Shown in pieces: positions 30,601 through 37,742 of a stretch of DNA of 64,000 nucleotides. The notes below the pieces were generated by a model. That model ran no database searches and was not told the origin of the DNA. It saw nothing but the letters and a program-made list of their open reading frames with translations. The translations under genes were made by a program, and so were the position numbers. The DNA comes from Thermoanaerobaculum sp. (lineage in GTDB: Bacteria > Acidobacteriota > Thermoanaerobaculia > Multivoradales > UBA5704). Position 1 is the first letter of the stretch. Each line of letters starts with the position of its first letter. The stretch spans positions 32,142 to 96,141 of the forward strand of contig JAJKHS010000133.1 in NCBI GenBank assembly GCA_021154885.1, written 5' to 3'.

Positions 30601-31318
30601 GCGCCGCCATGAGGCTGGCCCCTTGGGGAAGGTCCGCGCCCGCCCGCGTGCCGCCCGGCGTGCCGTCCGAGACCCACAGAGCCCGGTCATGGAGGAAGAA
30701 CAGGCGGCTGGCCGCAGCGGTGAGGCGGAAGGCCCCGCCGCTGGTCCCGAACCCGAAGGCCTCCACCACGCGGGTGCCCGCCGGCGTGCCGTCGCTGCGC
30801 CAGAGGCCGCAGCCCTGCTCGTGGTTGCAGCCGGAGAAGTAGAGGACGTCGCCCAGGAAGGCCGTCTGCACACCCAGGTCAAAACCGAAGTCCAGGATGG
30901 CGGGGTCGGCTGGGGAAGGAAGCAGGAAGGTCCCGTCCCGGGTGCCGTCCGAGCGCCAGAGCTGCACCAGCGGGTCGAACCCGGAACCGATCACGGTATA
31001 GCCGGCGACGGCCGTGGCGGTGGCGCCGAGAATCTGGGGAGAGGAATCGCAGCGGCCGGCGCAGAAGTCGGCCAGGAGGTGGGTGCCCCGGCCCTCGCCG
31101 TCGGAGACCCACAGCTCGCGACCGGAGCTGGGCTCGGTGGCGCTGAACAGGACCTTGCCGCGGAAGGCGAGCAGCTGCTCCGGCAGCGAATTCGGCGGCG
31201 AGGCCGCAGGCTTGGGGGAGAGGTCCGCCACCAGCGACGCGGTCTGCCCCTGGAGCGCCGCAGCAAAGGTGAACAGGCATGGAAGCACGAGGACCAGGAC
31301 GACGAGGTGGTATCTCAT
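27695..31318 (-). CDS. Large secreted ELWxxDGTxxGT-repeat protein, copy A
   Basis: 1207 residues when started at MRYHLVVLVLVLPCLFTFAA, which gives a proper signal peptide; the open frame runs 33 codons further upstream without one. Same architecture as copy B: long array of ELWxSDGTxxGT blades, then duplicated GYFWFF..NVE..LKVLDG..VFYGALSNVEY domains. The shared motif LLADFC-x-G-x-C near the N-terminus in both may form a disulfide. First gene of the two-gene unit. Function unknown; the repeats resemble sensor or adhesion propellers common in Acidobacteriota and myxobacteria. Confidence 0.8.
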   Translation of the reverse strand: MRYHLVVLVLVLPCLFTFAAALQGQTASLVADLSPKPAASPPNSLPEQLLAFRGKVLFSATEPSSGRELWVSDGEGRGTHLLADFCAGRCDSSPQILGATATAVAGYTVIGSGFDPLVQLWRSDGTRDGTFLLPSPADPAILDFGFDLGVQTAFLGDVLYFSGCNHEQGCGLWRSDGTPAGTRVVEAFGFGTSGGAFRLTAAASRLFFLHDRALWVSDGTPGGTRAGADLPQGASLMAALGDRAVFIAGGPDGQELWVSDGTAAGTRALTSFAAPEPFQQTFWLKPMGGKVYFVADDVLHGAEIWATDGTPAGTRQVTDIGFHDPFQFRDDSSGEPIGLRNTDLELLGDRLVFWATDGLHGFQPWSTQGAATAPLCSGCSFTNARAALVKVGSHLLFTGVEPQQGAAQVWTTDGTPQGTSFLHTACTNRCENFVLEPTLVLGSGFFTVHGQGRTEMWRSDGTAAGTRLFASPSFTTPRMAALGSTVFYGGTGADDDYGAELWASDGTPAGTHLVTDVARGNASTTFEGLTAAGRNLFFSLCDDVNVRRFGYSEGTAGSTIEDHGPLVGCGAGRPSSASAGGAMLFVRGQFDRDQLWRMSPDGSIAQITQMSKGQFIGNLVVLADRLYFVVTAQSQPSEIWRSDGTAQGTGKVVDLLASLTFISYPRVVGSEIWFSAFQAQPNNGEEIWRTDGTQANTRQVAGFGPDLSFEDPEPTLVGATVFFVGPDHQDHGQLWRTDGTQAGTSLVRNLDPPHGIFSDRPDVAELTAFQGAIYFIANSADELPPNRGLFRSDGTADGTVLLKQFVPGVRYPETPPPIHLRALASGLVLVADDGVHGRELWRSDGTAAGTVLLRDIAPGSGGSGIDGFQVAGGRVFFSADDGVHGFELWQSDGTAAGTRLVQDIAPEGASSYPGALTAAGDRLFFTADDGSTGNELWVLPLSGPPCQPSASALCLSGGRFQVTAAWRDFAGHTGAGTAVPLSGDTGYFWFFAPSNVESILKVLDGTSLNGHHWVFYGALSNVEYTLTVTDSQTGLARRYFNPAGTFASVGDTAGFGPLGAHDTAPSVVTATGGGAAPFVSERLDAAAATGTCVPAAGRLCLNAGRFAVEATWQDFSGHTGTGTAVSLTGDTGYFWFFDPANVEAVLKVLDGTPVNGHFWVYYGALSNVEYHLTVTDTTTGAVRTYTNPKGRFASVGDVGAFSGGAQP

Positions 31319-31493
31319 GGAAGACCCTCGAATCGACGGTTGCGCTCTCAACGAATCAGCTCGAAAGTATGGCAGACGATCTCTATCCATGATGCGTGAT
31401 CGGCGGGGGAAATCCATTTCAGTTCCAGAGGGAAGCTCCGGGAATGATCGATGAATGTCAATGAATCTCTTTGCCGGTATTGTCTCCTCCTAT

Positions 31494-31521
31494 TTGGCGG
31501 AATGCTTGATTGCGTTACACT
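31494..31521 (+). promoter_or_regulatory. Predicted promoter giving a leaderless XRE transcript
   Basis: TTGGCG (31494-31499) and TACACT (31516-31521) with a 16-bp spacer. The +1 position would fall at about 31528, the ATG itself, and no SD is present. The 31319-31527 gap also carries the promoter of the divergent secreted-protein pair; nothing else is evident there. Confidence 0.4.
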
Positions 31522-31527
31522 GATGTG

Positions 31528-32004
31528 ATGACCATCGATGACGAGGTGAGGCGGGCGACGAAGCTGCTGGAGACCGTCATGCAGGCGGCCGGGCTGACGC
31601 GGAAGGATCTGGATCAGAAGCTCGGAGCGGGACCGGGGTACGTCAGCCAGGTGCTGACCGGCAGGATGGAGCTGAAGTTCCGGCACGTCCTCGCCATCCT
31701 GCGGGCCCTGGAAGTGGATCCCAGTGTCTTTTTCCAGACCCTGTACCCGGAGAACCGGCCGTCGACGGACGCGGTGGTGATGGAGGAGTTCCTCCGCCGG
31801 TTCCAGCGGCTGGGCTTCGGCTCCCAGCCGGTGCCGCCGGCTCCGGCGCTGGACACCGGCGAACTCGAGAAGCTGATCAGGACTGCTGTCCGCGCGGCTC
31901 TTTCCGAGCCATCGGAGCAGGTCTCCCCGGACGAGGGGGAGCCCCGGGGCGAGAGGCCGCGCAAGGGGAAGAGCCCTGGGGGTGGAGAGAAGGGGAAGCT
32001 CTAG
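31528..32004 (+). CDS. XRE-family HTH regulator with long C-terminal tail
   Basis: 158 residues. The HTH is at residues ~18-65: GLTRKDLDQKLGAGPGYVSQVLTG, with LKFRHVLAILRALEVDPSVFF completing a Cro-like fold. A helical segment ELEKLIRTAVRAALSE and a charged low-complexity tail (PRGERPRKGKSPGGG) follow. Paralogous in layout to the regulator at 54289-54702 (shared features: ID-D start, R-V/F-RHLLALAEIL, late TxIREELE-like helix). It converges on the TPR gene with a 4-bp overlap of stop codons. Targets unknown; the divergent ELW-repeat operon is a candidate. Confidence 0.75.
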   Translation: MTIDDEVRRATKLLETVMQAAGLTRKDLDQKLGAGPGYVSQVLTGRMELKFRHVLAILRALEVDPSVFFQTLYPENRPSTDAVVMEEFLRRFQRLGFGSQPVPPAPALDTGELEKLIRTAVRAALSEPSEQVSPDEGEPRGERPRKGKSPGGGEKGKL

Positions 32005-33359
32005 AGCCCGCCCGGTTCCTTGAGACTGGAGAATCGCTCCAGCCGCCACAACTCGGTCGTGACCGTCCGGAGCAGAGTTGCCGTCGCCCGATCCTTCTGG
32101 ACGGCCTCCTTCAACATGAGCAGTGCCCCGAGCGCTTCACGACGGATACCGTGGGTATGGAAGACGGCGACCAGCTCATTGATCAGCCGCTTGATCTCGG
32201 CTGTCCGTCCCTGGCACAGCCAGATGGCTGCCAGATCGAGGGAGACGATGGCGACGTCGTAGGGCATCTCGGCGTCCTGCAATCCCTCGCGGACCCGGCG
32301 GAAGGCCCGCTCGGCGCCCTCGTGATCGCCGAGGCCGGCGGCGATGCGCCCCTCGAGCCACCGCGCCTTGAGCTCGTCCAGGCGTTCGCCATAAGCGGTG
32401 AAAAGTTTCCGGGAGTGGCCAAGAAGGGTCCGGGCTTCCACGATTCGGCCGCAATCGACGAGACACCAGAGCAGGTTGTGGACCGCCGCCATGGCCAGCC
32501 TCGGGTCGCGGACCGGATCGATCTGCCGGATCCCCTCCGACAGGTACTGCACCGCCCGCTCGGACTCGAAGGCATAACCGGCGGAGATACCCTGGCTGAT
32601 GAGGGCGCGGCCAGCGGCGTGAAGGTCCGCCTCGTGCTGGTAGATGGCGTACACCCACTCCAGCAGGCAGCGCGCCTCCTCAAACCGGCGTTGGTCGATG
32701 TAGAGGGAGGCGGTCAGGTCCATGAGACGGGCGAGGAGCTGCGGCTCCCCCGTGCCATCGCCCGAGCATCGCAGCGCATGAGCCAGAGCGGCCTCGGCGG
32801 CCGGCAAGTTGTCGGACACGCGGTAGGCGTTGCCCAACTCCGCCCAGGCTCGGGTTTTGAGGTCGGCCGTCTCTAGCTCCGGGCCGTCCAGGCGCTCGGC
32901 GAGCTGTACCGCCAGAGACGCGGCGAGGACCATCCCCTCCGGATCGCTGGCGCGTAGAGCGCGGCAGAGATCGAGGAGCGACTCGCACCGTTGCCGCGGA
33001 TGGCTGCGAGATGACGCCATTTGAGCGGCGGGGACCTCCTTGGGGAACGGCTTGGACTTGCCACGTCCGGTGTCGCCCTGCTCCCGGGCGTGGGTGGCGA
33101 AGCGTCGGGCCGTGGAGAAGGCTTTGAAGAGGATGAAGTCGTACTCGGCTCCGTCGCCCTCCACCGTCTCCTGGGCGCTCCGGCCCGCCGTGAACAGCAT
33201 CGACGCGAGAGGCGCCATCTGCTGCCGGCAATGGTCGCAGCCGCGCACCAGGTGAGCGATGACGGGGGCCGCCTGGTTGGGCGGCATCTCGCCGAGCAGG
33301 AAAACCTCCAGCTCAGCGGCGCTGGGGTGGCGTTCGCCTCGATCTCCTCCTCTGGCCAT
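32001..33359 (-). CDS. Anti-sigma-like zinc finger plus TPR protein
   Basis: 452 residues from ATG 33359, which has GGGAGGGG upstream; five further codons are open. Residues ~10-60 carry HPSAAELEVFLLGEM..HLVRGCDHCRQQM, an H-x4-C-x2-C element like the zinc finger of anti-sigma factors. Residues ~150-440 are TPR-like helical pairs (DLKTRAWAELGNAYRVSDNL, AAEAALAHAL, EGRIAAGLGDHEGAERAFRR). No DNA-binding HTH and no membrane segment. The small secreted protein 33481-33792 lies upstream on the same strand. The C-terminal half is related to the HTH-TPR proteins at 38-40 kb (shared WLEGRIAAG, MxYDVAxxxLDLA, REALxAL). Confidence 0.75.
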   Translation of the reverse strand: MARGGDRGERHPSAAELEVFLLGEMPPNQAAPVIAHLVRGCDHCRQQMAPLASMLFTAGRSAQETVEGDGAEYDFILFKAFSTARRFATHAREQGDTGRGKSKPFPKEVPAAQMASSRSHPRQRCESLLDLCRALRASDPEGMVLAASLAVQLAERLDGPELETADLKTRAWAELGNAYRVSDNLPAAEAALAHALRCSGDGTGEPQLLARLMDLTASLYIDQRRFEEARCLLEWVYAIYQHEADLHAAGRALISQGISAGYAFESERAVQYLSEGIRQIDPVRDPRLAMAAVHNLLWCLVDCGRIVEARTLLGHSRKLFTAYGERLDELKARWLEGRIAAGLGDHEGAERAFRRVREGLQDAEMPYDVAIVSLDLAAIWLCQGRTAEIKRLINELVAVFHTHGIRREALGALLMLKEAVQKDRATATLLRTVTTELWRLERFSSLKEPGGL

Positions 33360-33480
33360 CAGACCCCTCCCCAAGAAAAAAGATGTCCCACAATTGTCTC
33401 ACAGTTTTCTCACCCCGTGGCAATGCTCCCCCCTGACCCGACCGCGAGCCTGGGGGGAGCGGTCCCGCCAAGCCGTTCAC

Positions 33481-33792
33481 TCAGCCGTTGGGATCGATCA
33501 TGCCACCCCGGCTCAGCGCCGGGGGCTGCTTCGCATCGACGGTGCCGCCCGGGCTCACGGGTACCCCGACCGTGGTGCTCTCCTCGTGCGTACCGCGAAG
33601 GTCGGGTAGATCTCTTGCAGCAGGGAAGCCGAGCCAGTCCAGGAGTCGATCGAGTAAAGGGAGGCCGGTGACCGCCGGAGCCTGGGTAGCGTGCAGGTGG
33701 TTTCCGGGCGCGGCCAGCGCGGGAGCCGCGGCGGCGAGGACCAGGGCGAGGGCGACAGTGGCCGTGAGGCGTCGAACGTTGGGGTAAGACAT
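33481..33792 (-). CDS. Small secreted protein with C-terminal G-x-x-DPNG
   Basis: 103 residues from the internal ATG 33792, chosen because it starts a clear signal peptide (VRRLTATVALALVLAAAAPALAA) and has GGAGGG upstream. The mature part is ~78 residues, without cysteines, and ends SRGGMIDPNG. This ending recalls GAGLDPWG at the end of the 68-residue secreted protein at 38.7 kb, and both genes adjoin TPR regulators. No known family recognised. Possible signalling pro-peptide or surface protein; unproven. Confidence 0.6.
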   Translation of the reverse strand: MSYPNVRRLTATVALALVLAAAAPALAAPGNHLHATQAPAVTGLPLLDRLLDWLGFPAARDLPDLRGTHEESTTVGVPVSPGGTVDAKQPPALSRGGMIDPNG

Positions 33793-34075
33793 CTCAAATC
33801 CCTCCTTTCCGAGGGCCGGCCGGAGACCTCCATGGCCACCGCGCCCGCGGGGTAAGCTCAGGTGTGGAACAGATTCCTGTGCGCTATTGTGAGGCAGGAG
33901 ATCACCTTTCACCACGGCGATCAGACCCCAGCTCAGGCTAGCACGGGTCCTGGAACCTTCCGAGACGCTTTCTCTTTCTTCAGTGCCTCGACTTCGTCCA
34001 AAGGAGCCACGGCCGTTCCGGCGGACCGGAACCGCCGGGCCGGAGGGTGGCTCTGGATCCGTGGGAGGGTGGAGG

Positions 34076-34765
34076 CTACCCGGTGAACTTGTAGCCCAGT
34101 CGGTGCACGGTGATGACGTGCTTCGGGTCGGCGGGATTGTCCTCGATCTTCTTGCGCAGCTTGGCGATGTGCATGTCCACCGTGCGGGTGAAGGGGATGG
34201 AGTTGTAGTCCCACACGGTGTCGAGCAGGGTCTCGCGGGTGACGATCTCGCCGCGGTGCTGGATGAAGTAGGCGAGGAGCTGGAACTCGCGGGGTGACAG
34301 GTCGATGGCCGCGCTCCCCTTGCGCGCCTCGTGGCGCCGGAAGTCGATCGTCACGTCGCCGAAGCGGTAGGTCTCCAGCGCCTCCGCCGGTGGTATGGGG
34401 CGGGCGCGGCGCAGCACGGCCTCGGCGCGGGCCAGCAGCTCCATGAAGCCGAAGGGCTTGGTGATGTAGTCGTCGGCCCCGAGCTTCAGCCCCAGCACCT
34501 TGTCGATCTCCTGGCCGCGGGCGGTGAGCATGATGATCGGCACGCCGTTGCCGCCGCTGCGAAGCTGCTTGCAGATGTCGAGGCCTGTCATCTTGGGCAG
34601 CATGACGTCGAGCAGGATGAGGTCCGGCGGATCGGCGGTGGCGCTCTCCAGGCCGGCCTCGCCGTCGCGGGCCAGGGTCACCGCGTAGCCCTCGTACTGG
34701 AAGCCGTCGCGCAGGGCGACGGACATGGCTTCGTCGTCTTCGACAATCAGCACGCGTGCGGTCAT
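34076..34765 (-). CDS. OmpR/PhoB-family response regulator
   Basis: 229 residues. Receiver domain with acidic pocket EDDEAMS, phosphoacceptor in [10 protein letters not shown], switch residues MLTA and lysine in ITKPFG. C-terminal winged helix: [23 protein letters not shown] and [13 protein letters not shown], ending [12 protein letters not shown]. Partner kinase ends 18 bp upstream on the same strand. The six phased TTTAC-like boxes upstream of the kinase gene are plausible binding sites. Confidence 0.93.
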   Translation of the reverse strand: MTARVLIVEDDEAMSVALRDGFQYEGYAVTLARDGEAGLESATADPPDLILLDVMLPKMTGLDICKQLRSGGNGVPIIMLTARGQEIDKVLGLKLGADDYITKPFGFMELLARAEAVLRRARPIPPAEALETYRFGDVTIDFRRHEARKGSAAIDLSPREFQLLAYFIQHRGEIVTRETLLDTVWDYNSIPFTRTVDMHIAKLRKKIEDNPADPKHVITVHRLGYKFTG

Positions 34766-34783
34766 GGCGGTCTCATCGTCTCA

Positions 34784-36436
34784 TCAGGCCTCGGAAGGCC
34801 GCTCCCGCGTCTCGGCCTGCGGGGCGAGGGCGGACGATTCGGGCGGCTCGACGGGAAGGTGGATGGAGAAGGTGCTCCCCTCGCCGGGCCGGCTCTCCAC
34901 CGTCACCCGCCCCCGGTGGGCGTCGACGATGTGGCGGACGATCGAGAGCCCCAGGCCGCTCCCCTTGACGTCGTGGACCAGCCCGGTGCTGACGCGGTGG
35001 AAGCGGTCGAAGATCTTGCGCTGCTCGTCGCGCGGGATGCCGATCCCCTGGTCGATGACGGAGACGACGATCCAGTCGCCGTCGCGGCGCAGGGAGACGG
35101 TGACATCCGTTTTGCCGTTCGAGTACTTGACGGCGTTGTCCAGGAGGTTGGAGAGCGACTGGGCGATGGCCCCGGGGTCGATGCGCGCCGGCGGCAGAGG
35201 GGTGTCCGCCCCTTCGAGGTGGATGTTGAAGCCGTTCTGGCGCAGGCGCACGCCGAAGGTCTTGAGCGTCTCGCAGACCACCTCGCGGACGTCGCAGCGC
35301 TCGAAGTGATAGGTCTTGCGTCCGGACTCGATGCTGGCGAAGTCCAGGATGTTGTTGATGAGCTGGGAGAGGCGCCGGCTCTCGGTCTCGATGTACTCGC
35401 CATACTCGCGGGCCTTCTCCGGAGCGTCCACCCGGCCGAGGCGCAGGAACTCGGCGAAGACCCGGATCGAGGCGAGCGGCGTGCGCAGCTCGTGTGAGAC
35501 GTTGGAGACGAACTCGTTCTTCATCCGCGACAGCTTCATCTCCCGCGATGCCGTGCGCAGGGCGAGGAGAACGCCGCCCAGCAGCACGGTGGCCAGGGCC
35601 GTCGACAGGCCGACGTTGAGCCGGAAGTTCCGTCGCGCCACCACGGCCGGCGTGGCGTGCCGGCTGGCGAGGCTGATCGTCCAGTCGGTGAAGACCAGGG
35701 AGAATGGCTTCTCCACCTCCGCAGTCCGTCCCCGTAGCGAGCCTGTGGTGTAGACGATCCGCCCTTTGGCGTCCTGGACCGAGACGATGGGCGCCAGCTC
35801 GCCGGAGTCGAAGGTGGCGAGCGACCTGTTGACCGCTTCGGGGAGCACGTGAGCGCGGAAGTAGTCCTCGTCGAGCACCATGCCGGCGAGGCCTACCAGC
35901 TTGGAGGAGTCGTCGGTGATGGGGTAGAGGAGGATACGGTTGTTGGAGTCCTTCTCTTCGACGGTCAGCCGCACCCTCTCCACCGGTCCTCCCTTGTGAG
36001 CGAGGAACTTCCACGGCGAGCTGGCCACATAGACGGCGCGCAGCTCGGGCGACCAGGGCGGCGGCTGGAAGGAAGCGCAGGAAGAATAGAAGTAGAGCGG
36101 GCCGTCGTCGTTGAGCAGGCTCTCCACGAACAGGTGTTTGACACCTTCCACGCCCTTTTTCTTGAAGTGGGAAGCCGCCTTCGAGATCTGACCCTGGGTG
36201 AACACCGAGGCCGGAAGGTCGAGCAGGTGCTCGGCGTTGTCGCGATAGAAATAATCGACCTCCTTGGCCACGGCTTCAAGGAGGTTGTTGAGCCCCGCTT
36301 TGTGCACCAGGGCGGAGGTCTGGTCGAGGCGCGCCAGCGACCGGTACTGGAGCGCCAGCAGCACCAGCAGCGGGATGAGGATCGCCGTGAAGCCGATCCA
36401 GTGGGTGTAGCGCCGCAGCGCCGGGGGCAGCTTCAT
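34784..36436 (-). CDS. Membrane sensor histidine kinase, HisKA type
   Basis: 550 residues from the ATG at 36436, which begins just before the first membrane helix (HWIGFTAILIPLLVLLALQY); the open frame is longer but lacks support. A ~270-residue periplasmic sensor domain follows, then a second helix (LSTALATVLLGGVLLALRTA) leading directly into the dimerisation helix FVSNVSHELRTPLASIR without a clear HAMP domain. ATPase boxes: DNAVKYSNGK, DQGIGIPRDEQ, GSGLGLSIVRHI. It phosphorylates the downstream OmpR-type regulator. The signal is unknown. Confidence 0.92.
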   Translation of the reverse strand: MKLPPALRRYTHWIGFTAILIPLLVLLALQYRSLARLDQTSALVHKAGLNNLLEAVAKEVDYFYRDNAEHLLDLPASVFTQGQISKAASHFKKKGVEGVKHLFVESLLNDDGPLYFYSSCASFQPPPWSPELRAVYVASSPWKFLAHKGGPVERVRLTVEEKDSNNRILLYPITDDSSKLVGLAGMVLDEDYFRAHVLPEAVNRSLATFDSGELAPIVSVQDAKGRIVYTTGSLRGRTAEVEKPFSLVFTDWTISLASRHATPAVVARRNFRLNVGLSTALATVLLGGVLLALRTASREMKLSRMKNEFVSNVSHELRTPLASIRVFAEFLRLGRVDAPEKAREYGEYIETESRRLSQLINNILDFASIESGRKTYHFERCDVREVVCETLKTFGVRLRQNGFNIHLEGADTPLPPARIDPGAIAQSLSNLLDNAVKYSNGKTDVTVSLRRDGDWIVVSVIDQGIGIPRDEQRKIFDRFHRVSTGLVHDVKGSGLGLSIVRHIVDAHRGRVTVESRPGEGSTFSIHLPVEPPESSALAPQAETRERPSEA

Positions 36437-36490
36437 GATCGGATGGAAGTCTAAGGCAAAAGCGGGGCGGTGGACGGCGGCCTCTCCCGC

Positions 36491-36563
36491 GTTTACAAAT
36501 TGGTTACGCCGGTTGCAAGGTTTTACGGCGCGTTGAGGACGTTTACGTGCGCCAGCCTCTAAT
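36491..36563 (+). promoter_or_regulatory. Six phased TTTAC-like boxes and -10 element, likely OmpR-type operator
   Basis: TTTAC 36492, GTTAC 36503, GTTGC 36512, TTTAC 36522, GTTGA 36532 and TTTAC 36542 are spaced 11, 9, 10, 10 and 10 bp, one helical turn each. This is the layout of direct-repeat sites bound by PhoB/OmpR-family dimers. TCTAAT (36558-36563) could be the -10 of the lipoprotein gene, with the last boxes over its -35. The site sits between the kinase-regulator operon and the lipoprotein-PDZ pair, so it may control both. Confidence 0.55.
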
Positions 36564-36590
36564 CTCGCAGCCATGGAGAGAGGAGGCGAA

Positions 36591-36812
36591 ATGAACCGGA
36601 AAGCCTTCACCGCCGCGGCCCTGATGCTCGCACTGGCGCTCGCGGGCTGCACCCCCTCGCTGGTGGATCGCTCCTACGACGTCGTTCGGGATGGCGCCCA
36701 GAAGGCCCTCTCGCTCACCTTCTCGATCTCCGCCGCGGTGACCAACTGGCTGCCGGAGACGCCGGAGGCTCCACCCTCCTCTCCTCGTTGTCCCCGGGCC
36801 CGGCCGAGCTGA
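36591..36812 (+). CDS. Small lipoprotein
   Basis: 73 residues from ATG 36591, with GGAGG at 36582-36586; a start at 36573 is open but has no SD. The signal sequence FTAAALMLALALAGC ends in a lipobox. The mature part is ~50 residues with a short amphipathic stretch (ALSLTFSISAAVTNWL) and a proline-rich tail. No family recognised. It is the first gene after the phased operator and probably belongs to the regulon of the divergent two-component system. Confidence 0.65.
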   Translation: MNRKAFTAAALMLALALAGCTPSLVDRSYDVVRDGAQKALSLTFSISAAVTNWLPETPEAPPSSPRCPRARPS

Positions 36813-36845
36813 ATCGGCCCGCCATTTCTCAAAAGGAGACGCTCC

Positions 36846-37316
36846 ATGAGGCGAATCGTTCCTTTCCTCGTCCTTGCCTTCGTCCTCGTCCTGACCTCTG
36901 CGGCCTTCGCCGGCGGCGAGAAGTGTGCCCACGACGCCAAGGCGGCCGCCGCTCACAATGACCGCAAGGCCGAGCTCGCGGCTCACGGCTGGCTCGGGCT
37001 GAAGACCGCCAGGGAAGCGGCCGGCGGCTACCATGTCACGGCCGTGGCCGAGGGCAGCCCGGCGGCTCAGGCCGGCTTCCGCACGGGCGACGTGCTCCTG
37101 GCCCTCAACGGCGTCGCCCTGACCGACGCCAACAAGGAGGCCGTCCACAAAGCCAAGGGCGATTGCGCCGTCGGCAAGCAGGTTACCTACAAGGTGCGCC
37201 GCGACGGCGCCGAGAAGACGATCACCGCCACCCTGGCGCCGGTGCCCGACGCGGTGCTGGCGGAGTGGATGGCGGAGGACGCGAAGTCGGCCCAGGTGGC
37301 GCAGCGTTCGAACTGA
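36846..37316 (+). CDS. Secreted single-PDZ-domain protein
   Basis: 156 residues. Signal peptide MRRIVPFLVLAFVLVLTSAAFA. One PDZ domain, GWLGLKTARE to TLAPVP, with the peptide-binding turn region GSPAAQAGFRTGDVLLALNG clear. No protease domain is attached, so it may be an adaptor or a chaperone-like envelope factor. It lies 33 bp after the small lipoprotein and is followed by a good terminator, making a two-gene envelope-stress-like unit opposite an OmpR-type system. Confidence 0.8.
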   Translation: MRRIVPFLVLAFVLVLTSAAFAGGEKCAHDAKAAAAHNDRKAELAAHGWLGLKTAREAAGGYHVTAVAEGSPAAQAGFRTGDVLLALNGVALTDANKEAVHKAKGDCAVGKQVTYKVRRDGAEKTITATLAPVPDAVLAEWMAEDAKSAQVAQRSN

Positions 37317-37338
37317 GCTTGGGCCTCACCCCAGGTCT

Positions 37339-37387
37339 TCCCGCGGGATCATGACCCCCTCCCTCCCTGGTCCCGCGGGAGTTTTTT
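37339..37387 (+). terminator. Rho-independent terminator
   Basis: TCCCGCGGGA at 37339-37348 and again at 37371-37380. The decamer is its own reverse complement, so the two copies form a 10-bp GC-rich stem with a 22-nt loop. GTTTTTTC follows at 37381-37388. It sits 23 bp after the PDZ gene. Confidence 0.78.
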
Positions 37388-37430
37388 CAACGGAATCCCA
37401 CCTTCACCACCGCCCGCCCAGGTGGATGTC
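37387..37430 (-). pseudogene. Fossil 3' end of an FHA-domain gene
   Basis: On the minus strand this segment reads as RAVVKVGFR and a stop, preceded after a 1-bp slip by DIHLG. The intact FHA gene at 41013-41777 ends DEVHLGRAVVKVGFR. The DNA GGAAyCCCACCTTCACCACC (37392-37411) recurs at 41018-41037, and the match runs on to the AGGTG beyond it with one or two differences. A duplicated FHA gene appears to have been cut off, with only its end surviving beside the minisatellite. Confidence 0.6.
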
Positions 37431-37465
37431 ACGGCAGCGGCGACTCCTGTCGCGCCAGCAGCGAC

Positions 37466-37738
37466 CGCTGGACGCTAAGGAATGATCGCTGGACTTCCAG
37501 CAGCGACCGCTGGACTTGCAGCAGCGATCGCTGGACATCCAGCAATGACCGCTGGACATCCAGCAACAACTGCTGGATATCCAGCAACGACTGCTGGACA
37601 TCCAGCAACGACTGCTGGACATCCAGCAACGACCGCTGGAAGTCCAGCAGCGACCGCTGGACATCCAGCAGTGACCGCTGGACTTGCAGCAGTGACCGCT
37701 GGACGTTCAGGAGTGACTGCTGGACGGGCAGGCGGCAG
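37466..37738. repeat. Minisatellite, 13 units of 21 bp
   Basis: Consensus YGCTGGACATCCAGCARYGAC, 13 contiguous units, no spacers. Each unit contains the small inverted repeat GCTGGA-CA-TCCAGC. Because 21 is a multiple of 3, it is open in several frames on both strands; on the minus strand one frame gives a heptad repeat VQRSLLD. It ends 5 bp before the stop of the HTH gene at 37743. No start codon or SD ties the heptad frame to a gene. Confidence 0.9.
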
Positions 37739-37742
37739 GGCT

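Noticed and set aside
37466..37738. CRISPR array
   Set aside because: Units are contiguous 21-mers without spacers and no cas genes are nearby.
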